Part shown: piece by piece, positions 24,524 to 36,213 of the stretch
Position numbering within the stretch: position 1 is the stretch's first letter
Layout of the letters: the number at the start of each line of letters is the position of its first letter
Assembly: GCA_037576195.1 (NCBI GenBank)
Contig: CM075103.1
Location: forward strand, 8,122,001 to 8,186,000
Direction: 5' to 3'
Length of the DNA: 64,000 nucleotides
DNA from: Phytoseiulus persimilis
Taxonomy: Eukaryota; Arthropoda; Arachnida; Mesostigmata; Phytoseiidae
Made by a program: the position numbers and the translations under genes
The notes under the pieces: generated by a model
Databases searched by the model: none
What the model saw: only the letters and a program-made list of their open reading frames with translations
Told to the model about the DNA's origin: nothing

Positions 24524-25526
24524 CTCTGTCCGAATGCCGTATTATCCACTCAGGTTTCCATGATCACCAGATCGCAGATCTGCTCGAACGATAGGATCAA
24601 GGTGACCGTTCCCCGTTCCGCAATGAGCTTCACCTCCAAAGACCCCCAGATATAGCCGTGTTCCTCCCGTGACCTGCCCCGAATAGAGGTCCTAGAAATG
24701 CTCTGGGAGGCTAGGGGAAATAAACCCTTCTCGCTCATGGATTTCGCCAAATAAGGTAGTTGGCAACAAATGGTTGACTGATGTACAAATTTGTGATCGA
24801 TGAATCCGGTTCAGTTCCCTTGGTATCTGACTTGGGACGGCTTTTGATCAACGACCCTCCTATCGGAGTTCCAAACATCTATCGTTGTTTTGCCGTGATC
24901 TCAGGAGACCCGAGTTGGTTTCATTCAGGTTGCAACAGCTCCTAAATGTATGAGAGCCGATGCAGGATCCGGATTGAGCCGAACCAGTGAGTTTCGTTCG
25001 CGGTCAAAATCATGTGCGCGGTAGGTCATGTGGGCGTCCAGTTCCGTGCGCAATGGATTCCACTGCGTTTCTCAGCAACCGAGAGAAACTTTTATTCATG
25101 TTAGTTTCCAAGGTGTCCGAGGGGAGGGGAGGGGGGCACATTTTTGACTCGAACTCCATCTGAAATTGCTTGAGTGAATGTCGGAATTGAAAGAGGGCGT
25201 CTCCCGTAATTTCGTGACCCTTTCGAAACAATCAAAGCGTTTTCGGCCACTCACGAACGAAGTTTGAGGAGGAATCGAAGCCTCAAAATTCGTTAGATGA
25301 ATGTACACGAAGTACTGGCAGAGCGCACCAAAGCCATAGGGAACGACGTTTTCACGTCGAAAATGCGCTTCACTCAGAATTCGTTCGTGGACCGGATACT
25401 TCTCTTGGTTGACATAGTTTTGATATGTGGTTCGAAGAAGCCGAGTATGGGGGTTTGAAGGTCTGCTACTCATCATCAGATCAGGTGAGACTGTGGAAAC
25501 TCATATGGATTAGCAACACTTGGAAC
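24524..25526. other. 3' flank of the ionotropic-receptor-like gene
   Basis: TTTATT at 25091-25096 reads AATAAA on the minus strand, about 430 bases past the receptor stop, and is a plausible poly(A) signal. Minus-strand open runs at 24550-24750 and 25096-25476 have no recognised domain and I leave them uncalled. Confidence 0.45.
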
Positions 25527-27489
25527 TCATCCATTCTTGGTCCCATGGGAAAGAGTCATTCTGCGATAGGCCACCTCCGATACGACCATAGCTAGACCCA
25601 AACTCGAGCCCACGAAACATATGATGATCATCATCAGAAGATCGTCGAGCCCAAAAGGCTGTGGGAACTGTTTCGTGTTCCGAGGCATGAAGGTCTTTGA
25701 ATTGATACTGCTCCTGCGAGGAAAGAAAGTGTCGGACTCGAAGAATCTCACGAACAAGCTTTGCAAGCGTTCCTCGAATGGCGACCACGGTGCAAGACTG
25801 AAGCTTGCCATCACCGTGTAGATTGTGTCGGTTGAAATGTATATCTTATGACGTGCCAGCGCCGTGTTCAAGTGCATACGAGGGCCGCCAGGGCCCATTC
25901 CACGCAAAACGGCAGTGTATCGCCCGTCCGTTAGCATAAGATCAATGCAAGACTCGCTCGCAAGCTGACGATTCACACGCTGTTTCGCTTGCAGATACCC
26001 CAAAACCCGAAAAAACTTATTGGAGCTTTCTCGATCGAACCAGAACTTCGAGGCGTCGAATCGCGGAACGCACACAGCGTTCACGGTCCCTCTTTTGACC
26101 GCATCCGCGAAATCCTCGGGGGTGTCTAAAACGCTGTCCAGTTGGATCATCAAAGCCGAACGCAGAGTATTTTTGAAAACGCTCCCAAAGAGGAAGCAGG
26201 CACACATCAGGAAGCAAGTGTTCATCTTGTACTCCGAGAGTTTCCTCTCCTTCGGAGATTGTTCGAGAAGACAACTCAGTACGAAAAGTGCACCGTCATA
26301 GAAGCTGTTCATCATCATTCCCACCAAGAATGCCTGTGAAAAGGTATAGATGCTAAGCAACGCCCATGTGGGCCAGTCATACACGGCAACTACTCCAGCA
26401 CATCCCAGTTTGGTCGACTGTCTCCGCCGTGACAGGAGACTGGTTTCTCCGTACAAAGTGGGGTAGGCTGCGGTGGACCTCGAATAGGTTTCGTAGTTCC
26501 GAAAGACAGGAATCATCGTGAAGTGGCCGTTCCGCCTGTTGAGGAGATCGAATAGTCGATGTCGAAATTCTTCGTCTACTCCGGGAATGAATCGAACTAT
26601 TTCATACGAAGAGGCATTGAGTGTTCTGAGCGCCAGACCCAGTTCGTCTCCGACGTTCTCATAGTGACACTGTTTTAGACAGACTACAACGGGTACTTCG
26701 TTCGGGAATTGTTCCAGAGTCGACGTCGTTTCCGAGGAAATCAGGCGTCGCTCACCGCAGTTCACGAACTTCGCTGGCACATCGGCCTGCGTGTCTTGTA
26801 CGAATATCCCAATGCACTCGAGGATTTTGGGATATGAGATCTGCGAATCCCCTCCAAAATGAGGAGACTGGGTTGAGAAAATCCATCGACTCAAACCAAG
26901 CTTGCCCGCCAACGACTCGATTGTTTCGAATGTCCTGAGAATCCACGGCGACGGTTCCGTGGCTACAACGACCAAAAATTTCGTGCGATACTCGAATCCC
27001 CTCGAGATGGTTGCAAGTAGAGAAGTATCGTGCGATCCGATGAGGTAGCTGCCCGACACTGTCATACACTCCGAAAAACCATCGGAGCTCATCGACAACG
27101 GACTCACGAAGTAGAAGAGCGCAGCTGAACGACGCTGGGTGTATTCAATGATGAGAGACCGGATTATGAGAGTGCACTCGAATCTCCACATGGCTGATCC
27201 TCGGATTCTGCTGTCTTAAAGGAATCGTCGTTAAAACCGTAACGGGCCCTCGTCAAACCGGCCCAGCAGACGGATCTCCGAGAACTATAGTTGCATCTCG
27301 TGAGATCGTCGACAATCACAGCCGTTGTTGAAAGCTGAGTCGGCATCAGTAGATGCCGGTAGGGGGGCGTGTCCCGAAGGCGTACGTCAACAACGGTACG
27401 ACTCGCATGATCTGCTGTTTGCTCGCACTGCTTAATACAGAAGGCTGAGCGAGCTCCGAAACATCCGAGGATTTGTCAGAAGGGGACAT
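25527..27489 (-). CDS. divergent ionotropic-receptor (IR/iGluR-like) chemoreceptor
   Basis: The main exon (27193-25527) encodes about 554 residues from its first Met. The hydrophobic plan suits a variant glutamate-receptor channel: M1 at about 274-295 (WPTWALLSIYTFSQAFLVG), a short pore-like hydrophobic stretch at 299-308, M3 at about 325-347 (NTCFLMCACFLFGSVFKN), a second ligand-lobe segment, and M4 at about 517-540, followed by a 14-residue tail. No close relative was recognised by eye, so the family call rests on topology and on its paralogues here. Two upstream exons fit in phase, 27489-27400 and 27334-27259, separated by 65-bp introns, giving 610 residues in all. This start is less sure, because no clear signal peptide appears; translation from 27191 is the alternative. 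Similar genes in mites are thought to be chemosensory. Confidence 0.75.
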
Positions 27490-27988
27490 TATCCTCTTCC
27501 AGCGGTATATTCAGCCTGTGTGTTCAGTGAACTGCTTCCTCATGTGATACCTACAGCGTATCGCATTCGTTTCGTGTATGGGTTTCGAGCATGAGCCAAG
27601 ATACAGCAATCTGGGAGGGACATTCCTGAGCGGCCACGTCGGTGGGTGAAGCTTGTCAAAGAAACAGCACCAGCCCGATCTGAATGAACTCAATTCCACC
27701 TTAGAAAGCGCATCGACCTTCTTGGCAACTTTATGTATCGGACACCCTTGAAATATCCCAGCCATATGTCCCTCTGCTGCCCAATAGCCTACCAAGTCCA
27801 CGGGATGGGGATCGACGACAAGCATTCACGATGAGGTTTCAATCAGATCATCGTCGGACCTGAGAGAACCTTGTGCGTCGTTGATAGCGATAAACCTGCG
27901 CCACACTCGGAAGCCTTGTAGGGATCCTGACATCCAATCGGGAACATCGGCGTGACCGAGAGCCGGAATCCGTTTATAATATCCGCCC

Positions 27989-28655
27989 TCAGAGGTTATG
28001 CTTATGATATCGGTCCGGAAATCGAAGATAGGGAATCTCCGACCCGACCATCGTCAGCCCCACGTTTAGAAGCAAGAAGCGGATGATAATGATATTCAGT
28101 AGATCGTCGGTTACAATAGGTTCCTGAACCTGCTTCGGGCTTCGATACACGGAGGTCTCCGTGTTGATAGTGCTTCTGCGAGGAACGTTGGTGTCGGACT
28201 CGAATGGTTCCACGAAAAACTCTTGCAAGCATTCTTTGAAGAGCAACCACGGTGCAAGATTTTGGCTCCCATCAAGTGAGTGGATTCTGTGCGATGCAAT
28301 GTGAATCTTGTGACGCATCAGCGCGGAGTTCGAGTGAGTAGGGCCACCCGGGCCTTGGCTACGCAAAACGGCCCTGTATCGCTCATCCGACAGCATGAGA
28401 CCGATGCATGTTTCGCTCGCAATCTGACGATGTGAACGCTGTTCTGCAGGCAGATACTCAAACACCCGAAGAAAACTTATTTCAGCTCCCTTGATCAAAC
28501 CGGAACCTTGAGGCGTCGAATCACGGAACGAACCCGGCGGTCACTGTCAGTCTTTTGACTGCATCAACGAAATCCTCGGGAAATACTGAAAGCACACATC
28601 AGGGATCGAGTGTTCATCTTGTGCTTTGAGAGCTTCGTCGCATTCGGAAATCGCG
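27989..28655 (-). pseudogene. C-terminal fragment of a second ionotropic-receptor-like gene
   Basis: An open stretch at 28498-27989 matches the C-terminal third of the receptor at 25.5-27.2 kb: SESCIDLMLTDGRYTAVLRG there against SETCIGLMLSDERYRAVLRS here, then GPGGP, RHKI and a degraded M4 ending FLLLNVGLTMV. Nucleotide similarity continues to about 28655 (the segment matching VDAVKR/DFADA), but roughly 90 bases covering M3 are deleted and the frame is lost. The N-terminal half is not found further along on this strand; it lies inverted at 30.7-32.0 kb. Confidence 0.85.
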
Positions 28656-28687
28656 CCGTCGGAGCCAGTCGGTGTATACCCTGGATC

Positions 28688-28745
28688 CCGAAAAATCGAG
28701 CTCGAAATGCATGAAGCCGAAAAATCGAGCCCGAAAAGCATGAAG
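28688..28745 (+). repeat. 29-bp direct repeat, two copies
   Basis: Two adjacent 29-base units, 28688-28716 and 28717-28745, both start CCGAAAAATCGAGC and end GCATGAAG, differing at a few positions. They lie just beyond the end of the receptor fragment, at the point where the paralogy stops. Confidence 0.8.
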
Positions 28746-30659
28746 CCGAAAACCTCCTCTCCCAACAGCGTAGCGGTCGGGACCGGTTTAGCGGGGAGGG
28801 ATTGCAGCTTCGTTACGCTCAGCCTACCTACTTCTTCTGCGTCGCTTACGTCCTCGCTGTTCCGCATCTACGGTCCCCTGTTGGTACTGAGCAAAAGTGT
28901 AGCTGCTACAGGAAGCGATCTGCTGAACGCGAATCTTGAAGTCTCTGAGGTCAACTTGCTAGAACTGAAGAGGAACCTTCACCTCGAGCTCTAGTACTAT
29001 CCGCGGAATACGCTGTTACAACACCTTGATCTTTCCAACCGGAAGGGGAAAACCGGAAACGATCAGCGATCGCTCCTCCGTCTGGAAGTGAATCGTCGAA
29101 GGCATCGACGGCCGGTGTACTCCGAGGTCCACAAGTGATTCAGTGAACCTGACGGTTCGGTGATATCACGTATCGGTGCTCTCGAATCACCTCAATGAGC
29201 CTGTAGCCTGCCTGGGACTCGCATTGGCACCGAGCAGCGAGTCAAGCTCATTGATTCTTCGCAGCAGGTGCGTGTCATCTAATGGAGTCTCACAAAGGGA
29301 CAGATCGACGAAACGACACAGAAACTCCTCCTCAATGCCATTACTCCCGTATTCGTCGAATTCGAAATCATCTTCGCCGGACAATGCTCCGCTTTTCAGC
29401 CGAAGTGGGAGTCCGAGTCATCCCTCATTTCAGTCCAACCAGCTAACTGCTCTCATCATAGGGACTTGGATTTCTATGAGGTTCACTTTCTCAAGCACAC
29501 TATAATATTTTGTTGTTCTCCCCATTTTCATGATTGGGCAGCCGATGTCTTCGTCTCGGCGCTCACCCGGTAAGTTCGTAATATTCATGAGCGGCTTTCA
29601 AAAGCTCGTCGATCCTGCGTTGGACACGGATTTCTTGTGCCGTCTTTCAAGCATACTGCATGCTCTCCGAGTGTTTCACGGATAGCTTTTACTGTCCGAG
29701 TCACCGGATACAAGTGAATGGTGGAGGACGTGTGTATAATAATCAAACTATCTGCTTGATTATCAAAGGAGGCAAAACGAAAAGTCCGGAGGCTCGAATC
29801 GAGAACACTCTCAAGATTCAGCCGCTCTGAAATTCGGATAGACTCTCGATACTCATGCAGACCAGGCAGAGAAATGTGAGAAGATGGGCCTTCACTATCC
29901 CGAACTCTATGATGGCGGAGGGAATCACAAAATGAGAGCTTGGTCGGAGGTTTTCGGGAATGCCTTCTATCTCGCTTCTTCTGCTCATCAGATTGGGAGA
30001 GATGGACTATTTTGTTGCGCGTCGCGTGGACGTCTCAACAACGACGGTCAATATGAGTATAAGTCGTGTGGAAAACCCGGGCTTGCGGCGAGTCCAACGT
30101 GTCATCGAACGTTGGGTCCGGAATCGCCGTAGCTTCCTACGAAGTTGAGCAACGAGCAAAGCAGTGATTATGTAACTATTGGCCTCGCATGCAGTGCTTA
30201 CTGTTTGTAGTTGCTTCAATATGAGGTTGATGTATCTGTCTGAACAGCAATGAGCCGCTAACCCTTTGCAAGCGTGTCTGGATAGGATTCCAGATGGACC
30301 TCGTGCGGTTGGAGGGATCTTCCCAAGCACACCCTGGCCTCGAGCGGCTCGTCCATACTTTTGAGGCGACTTGCCCGTGCTCCCCGAGGTTCATGCGGGC
30401 TAACCTCAACATAGTCCTGCAGATCAACTCAGATCTAAGGTGCCAGCGCACGAGGATCGGTGAGGTGTTTCAGGATGATTGCAAGAGTCTTTGTCCATCG
30501 CCAATGCACCCACACGGAACATTTGGGTTGTTGCGGCCTCGCCAGGCTTGAGATGCCAATGCGACGCTACCTTGAAGGAACAGGTCCCTTTTGTTCGGAG
30601 AGTTAGCTTCTCGATTCGATGAGTGTGGAGTTTTTTCGAAGAGCGTTGCGTGCTCACCA
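28746..30659. other. spacer between the two receptor half-copies
   Basis: No gene is recognised. A short acidic minus-strand run at 29384-29187 (EDDFEFDEYGSNGIEEEF) and a plus-strand run at 28626-28994 look coding-like in composition but have no partner exons I can join. Confidence 0.4.
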
Positions 30660-31985
30660 CACACATAAAACAGATGCGATACGATGCAGGTATCATCTGA
30701 GGGAGTTGTTCACTGAACACACAGGCTAAATATACCGATGAGAGAGATTGATCTCCTAGCTTACGACAGATTCTGAGATGAAGGACGACCCGTTGATTGA
30801 GTTGGATCAGCCTTCTGTGTTTCGCGGCGCGAGCAAACAACAGATCATGCAAGTCGTACCGTGCTTGTCGCACGCCTGCGGGATACGCCCTCCTGTCTCT
30901 CCTGATTTTGTTTCAGCTCCCAACATCGGCACCGATTGTCGGCGATCTCACGGAGTGCAACGACAGGGAGCCCACTGCACTCTTATGATTCGGTCCCTCA
31001 TTATGGAATACACTCAGCGTCGTTTAGCTGCGCTCTTCCACATGGCGACTCCGTCGATTAGCTTCGATGGTTTCTCCGAGTGTTCGTCGGTCTCGGGAAA
31101 TCACTTCACCGGATCGCTCGATTCCTTCCCACTGGGAACCATCCCGAGAGGGTTCGAGTATCGCACGAAATTTTCGGCCGTGATAGCCGCGAACCCGTCG
31201 CCGTGGGCTCCCAGGACATTCGGAACTATCGATTTGTCGGCGGGCAAGCTGCGTTTGAGTTGATGGATTCTCTTATCCCAGTCTCCTTGAAAGGGATTCA
31301 CAGACCTCATATTCAGAAATCCTCAAGTGCATTGGGATTTTCCTGCAAGTTACGCAAGCCAATGTGCCGGTGGAGTTCGTGGAAAGCAGTGAGTGACGCC
31401 TGATTTTTCCGGACACGATCTAGACCAGTGTTCTCAAACTTCCTGCCTCGTCGCCCTCGGAGCGACCTCGCTGAAGTTCGATGCAGCGTTTCGCAAAACG
31501 GACAATCTCGTTCACTAGGGGTTTACCGACGACCATCGATTTCTTGACGCAATATTCGAGGTCTAGAAGAGCCCGGTATCACGTCCCTGGATACCGAGAA
31601 TTATGGTCAAATGTACCATGGAATCATCTCTCTGAATCCGACCCCCAGGGGTCGATATCGACCGCTTTTAAAGCCACCGATTTAGAACCTGGATAATTGT
31701 TTCTTTGCGTAAAATAGTCACTTTTCTCCCTCCAGCAGACGAAAAATTCCGACATGGAGTACTCGATACCCTCAACAGGTGGAAGGGTCATTTCACAATG
31801 AAAGCCCTCTTCCAAAACTACGAAAACTCCGATGTCCATCGCAACCTATCCCACGTTGTCTGCAGATACCAGCCTCTTGTTACGGCGGCGACAGGCGACC
31901 AAACCGGGAAGCGCTGGACTAGCTGCCGTGTTCACTCGGGACGTCTCACGGGCAGTTTTACAAATAAGTTTGAAGAAAAATAGGT
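30660..31985 (+). pseudogene. N-terminal half of an ionotropic-receptor-like gene, inverted and broken
   Basis: The plus strand carries sequence matching the 5' flank, leader and N-terminal half of the intact minus-strand receptor. The flank GTTCACTGAACACACAGGCT (about 30708-30727) recurs inverted near 27516-27535. From about 30963 the peptide IRSLIMEYTQRRLAALF matches IRSLIIEYTQRRSAALF of the intact gene. The match runs through RGFEYRTKF to a TGA at about 31262 and further fragments to 31395. After an insertion the similarity resumes at about 31715 (DEKFRHGVLDTLNRWKGHFTM against DEEFRHRLFDLLNRRNGHFTM), then frameshifts and ends just before M1. Several stops and shifts make it non-functional. 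Together with the minus-strand fragment at 28 kb it accounts for most of one receptor gene. Confidence 0.87.
31426..31694 (+). mobile_element. hAT-like non-autonomous insertion inside the receptor pseudogene
   Basis: The segment that interrupts the receptor similarity begins CAGTGTTCTCAAACTTCC, a hAT-type terminus, and ends near TTTAGAACCTGG, whose complement (CCAGGTTCTAAA) is a weaker version of the same end. It contains GGGGTCGATATCGACC, similar in style to the palindrome in the element at 24.3 kb. The flanks do not give a clean 8-bp duplication, and about 45 codons of receptor sequence are missing here, so the boundary has been eroded. Confidence 0.5.
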
Positions 31986-33133
31986 ATTTCCCGAAACTTT
32001 CCGAAGAATCCGATTCTTGACCGGTTCTTGCGAATGAAACGTCATCCCCCCTGCTATTGATTACAAGAAGAGTCTCTAAGATCGGTTCACCGAGTTGGCA
32101 CCGAGAGAGGGAAGGGTTGGGGAATCCCCAACTCACGTTGACCACCCTGTAGATCTCGAAGCCGAGAAGAATCTCATGTTAAATATGGCCATCACAAAAC
32201 TTGATGGTACTTCGGAAGTCCTCATAAACTTCAGCAACATATTGTTCGTTTGCTCGCTCAGAACTCGTGATGGGGTTCAGAGGGCCATGACTCCCAAGGT
32301 TGAGAACTACTGGTTCAGACGCATGCAGCCTCTTAGCCTCAGGCGCCCAGTCGCCCTGCTACTTTCTCAGCAACGGCCGGTTTCTCCGAGGGGATGGTTC
32401 GAATCGCTGCCCTTTTGCCGTCCGACTCCCGATCGTCTGTCAGCTGCGGTGCCTCAGTAACCTTAAGTCAACTCCGTTGGGTCTTGGAGGTTGCGGTGTG
32501 GGGGTTCACGATCAGCAGTGTCTCCTTCACGAGTTTCGTAGTGTAAGCACATGGAAGAGAGGGCTTGCTCTATGAGACCCAGGCAGGCCTAGGAGTCGCC
32601 GTGTCCTGCGGAGACTTGCGACGGCCTGGGAATGCTCGTGTCTGAGATCTCGGGGTCAGAATTCCATCTCTGGGTCCCTCGCCGATGTCGTCATATCCCC
32701 CGCCACATGAGTTGACTTCGACGGCACTGTTTGGGTGTGCTTCTCACCCCCCTGCGCCGGAAGGAACACTTGCAGCCCGTAGTTTCTCCCAAATGATGCA
32801 AGCGGTCCAGAGTATATTCGAGTATATTTATACCTAGATCCGTGAATTGCCGGGATGAGCATCTGTTCAACACCTTCATCTGGCCAAAGATCGCGCGTCG
32901 ATGCTGCGATCCTTTTAAAATGCGTTCATTCGCAAACGTCGGAGTCAAATCTCCCGCATCCGCCGCGCAGGCGGCGGCTAGAGCAGCCGCCAAAGTGTAT
33001 ATGTGTCTGTCTGGCAGTGCTGCCGCTGCTGCTGTTCCTGTTGGTGGTGTCTCTTTTGTGATACACGACACACAATTTGAGATTGACAAGGAAGCATTCT
33101 CGGATTGTCAAGCGAAAGCTATGTCGGGATAAA
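31986..33133. other. spacer and 5' region of TMEM87
   Basis: A third hAT-like end lies at about 32296-32312 (reverse complement CAGTAGTTCTCAACCTTGGG). A 17-base hairpin GTTGGGGAATCCCCAAC is at 32116-32132. An open frame runs from about 32842 to a TAA at 33130-33132, one base before the TMEM87 start codon; its last ATG (33121, Met-Ser-Gly-stop) would be a four-codon upstream ORF. Confidence 0.45.
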
Positions 33134-36100
33134 ATGAACCGCATAATTCGAGTGGCTCTTCTGGGCCTTGTTTTCTCGTCGACGGCCACTGCTTTTCCCG
33201 ATCAAGGCAAATGGTCGTTCCACGCAACCAATGTAAGCGATATTCATCTGTCTCCGACACAACAAACACGCTTCGAGGATTAATTCTCGATGACTCAATT
33301 TTCCGCATTCCTTGAGTCGTTTTTTGAGGAATTGGGTCGGTGACCACAGTGTCTGGACTCCGGTTCGGCATCGGACCTCTCTGTTCGAGCAACAGGAATC
33401 CATTTGACAGTGCTGACCACAATACTTGAAAAGTCGCCACCGGCTGATGTGTGAGGGTTGAGTTCGAATTGCTGCGAAAAAACATGCTGCTTACTCCTGT
33501 TTCTCGCTTAAATAATGCAATGGTAGAATTCCGCTGAGGGCTCTGATGTGACAGGGCGGTTCGAAAATCACTCGCTCCGGATTCCAGGTGACGAGGTTTT
33601 TGACGGTGAACCACAAAAGTCTGTACCGTGATTCAACGATATCAGTCAAAAGTAAGTGCTGTTCCCGCTTGCTAGCCAGGTCCATGATTATTACAACAAG
33701 CGGAGAGCTTTCTGAGTTCGTCAATGACGTCAGTCCATGTGACAGCCCGGCATCGATCTGTGCGTCTTTCACGAATTCCGGTTGCTGAGTCAAATTGGTT
33801 CGATGTGCCGTTCCGACAAACCCGCCACCTCGCATTCCCGTGGGAGGAGGTTCAAGCGGAGCTCAAACTGAATTCTCACAAAGTTTGATAAAAATGTTTC
33901 GAACACATGCAGATGGGCCTGGTGACAGTGACTGCCGACTCGTATCCCGTTTCAATAGTGAAATCTTTCCAAACTTCCAGTCACTTGTGAGAGCAAATTC
34001 AAAACTCGACTCCGCGTGGCGTGGCAGTTATATCGAACGCCATGCTACCAGGATTATTTGGAGATGACTGACCTGGTGAGCAATCTCCTCCGTTCATGTT
34101 GAATTAATCCTTCCCCTCTGTAAATCTCGATCAGAACATCGTGTGCGATCTGATTTACTGTAAAATGGCCTCGTTGCCTCGCAGGTGCAAGCAGAATTAG
34201 AAGTTTTATTCGATGGAACCAAAGGCTTCGCCAGCCAGGAGATTTTCACCTCTACCTCAGAAGAGCATGACTGCCTTCATCACTTCCAGCTCGCCCGACA
34301 GGTATATCCGAATCGTGGGAGTTCCATGACATCGATACGATTCATCCATTTAAGATATTGATACTGCACTGAATGGAATCGATTTCGGAAACTTGGCTTC
34401 TCACGTTGGACAGATTATCCCCGAGGAGAAGAACGCTACGTACATTTTTCCGGAGAAGAGCCTGCGCAAACGATCTACGAACGATTCGACGGATTTCGAA
34501 GGCTTGACTCGGATCTCCAGAGATGGAATCTACATGCTTCTCATCAAGTGAGCGACCGCCGGCCTCCGTTCCGGGCGATTTCGTCTGTCTTCAATGCTTT
34601 ACGACGTTTGCAGCCAGTGATAAGCTGGAGGGGATGGTTGAGGCCAGATATTGACTTTTTCACCAAAATCCACATGTTTTTCAGGTTCGTGAGCGTCAAT
34701 ACGTCAACGCCGTTCGACCTCTCTGTTGACGTTTCCATGAAAGGCCAGAACGGCTACCTATCGGCCGTTGAATGGCCTTACCTGCCGTTTTATGGCGTGA
34801 TGTGTCTCATCTACACGATGTATGCTCTTCATTGGTCCGTTGTTTGCGCACTCCGCTGGAAAGAACTGCTCCGAATCCAGTTCTGGATCGGAGGAGTGAT
34901 TTTCCTTGGTTTACTCGAGAAGGCAACGTTTTATGCCGAGTACGAGAGCATCAACAATACGGGTCACTCCGTTCGAGGTGCAATCCTGTTCGCTGAACTG
35001 GTCTCTTGCCTGAAGCGCAGCCTCGCGCGCTTGCTTGTGATCATCGTCTCGCTAGGCTTCGGGATTATCAAGTGAGTTTCACCGGAGGAACTTCGCTCTG
35101 ACGTTTTCGTTTGACAGAATTCCAAGGGATATCCAAGCCGAGGAACCGGGAAAATTTCAACGACGTGGAATCATCCTATTTTCACAGGCCTCGGTTGGGC
35201 GATATGCTCCATAGGATCATGGTAGTCGGTGGTCTCTATTTCTTCCTCGCGTTGGGCGAAGGTTGCATTCGCGAACTCAAGCCTCGCACGACGCCGGATC
35301 GAACCCTGTTTTCGCTTTCGATGTGCTTGGCATTACTGGATTCCGCCATCTGTTATTGGATCTTCACGTCGTTGGTCCAGACGACCCGGACGCTGACTTT
35401 GCGGAGAAACATCGTAAAGCTCACTCTTTATCGGCACTTCACCAATACGCTCGTGTTTTCGGTCCTCGCATCTGGAGTGTTTCTTGTTTGGGTTGTTCTG
35501 AATCATCGCCTGAGCGAATGCATATCGGACTGGAAGGAACTGTGGTTCGATGATGCCTACTGGCAGATCCTGTTTTGCACGATTCTGCTCGTGATTATGG
35601 TAAGAGAACTTTCATGTGGTATTTAGTATCTCTAATTCCCCGGCCCAGGAGGAATTATTGGTATTGCGATGCAGTTGTGGCACGCCAGGAGCTGAGTTGA
35701 CCTCCTCTGAACCTGATTTCTCTCCAAGGTCTTGTGGCGTCCAACGAATAACAACAACCGGTTCGCCTTCACGCCTCTTCTCGATAATCCAGATGACGAG
35801 AAGGACCCAGACAGCGATACGGCCACCCTGCTTGACGTCACGCACGTCAAGCAACGTCAGGTACATCAAAAAAAAAATTTCGGAGTCGCGTCCTGGCCAC
35901 TCGAACCCTCCTGAATGAGATTCTGAACAGAGAACCGCATTCGTTTCCGTGTTTGCTTCGTAAGATTTCTAGACAAGGCTCCCACGAACTCCGTGCCTCC
36001 AGAGCGCTAACTTCGGGATCGCGTCTTTTGCAGATCGGCCAGAGCAAGAACCAACCGCCGGCCCAACAGCCCGAAACGGTGCCTAATGGTTCCATAGAGG

Positions 36101-36213
36101 AGGACCTGAAGTGGATTGAGGCACACGTTCCCACCGATGCCGCTCTCGGAACGTTGGCAGACTCCGAGGAAGAAATTCTCACAGTGCAGTTCGAACGGAA
36201 CAAAATGTTGTAA
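33134..36213 (+). CDS. TMEM87: TMEM87A/B family seven-transmembrane GOLD-domain protein
   Basis: Nine exons close in phase and give 539 residues: 33134-33232, 33588-33651, 33981-34075, 34185-34301, 34414-34547, 34685-35071, 35188-35599, 35729-35860, 36034-36213. Vertebrate TMEM87A is of similar length. The N-terminus is a signal peptide (hydrophobic LLGLVFSS, cleavage near ATA-FPDQ). The lumenal part has the family's Cys pairs. The seven-TM core begins at about residue 200 and contains the hallmark RIQFWIGGVIFLGLLEKATF, RLLVIIVSLGFGIIK and RRNIVKLTLYRHFTNTL. The tail has LWRPTNNNNRFAFTPL and EEDLKWIEAHVP, both family signatures. These proteins sit in the Golgi and plasma membrane and are linked to endosome-to-Golgi transport, Wnt-ligand-carrier-like GOLD folds and mechanosensing. 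Introns are 108-355 bp. The gene is convergent with PCF11. Confidence 0.96.

Noticed and set aside
34364-34413. Alternative TMEM87 acceptor at ATTTAAG (34354) adding DIDTALNGIDFGNL
   Set aside because: It breaks the phase set by the preceding exon; the acceptor TTGGACAG at 34413 keeps phase 0.
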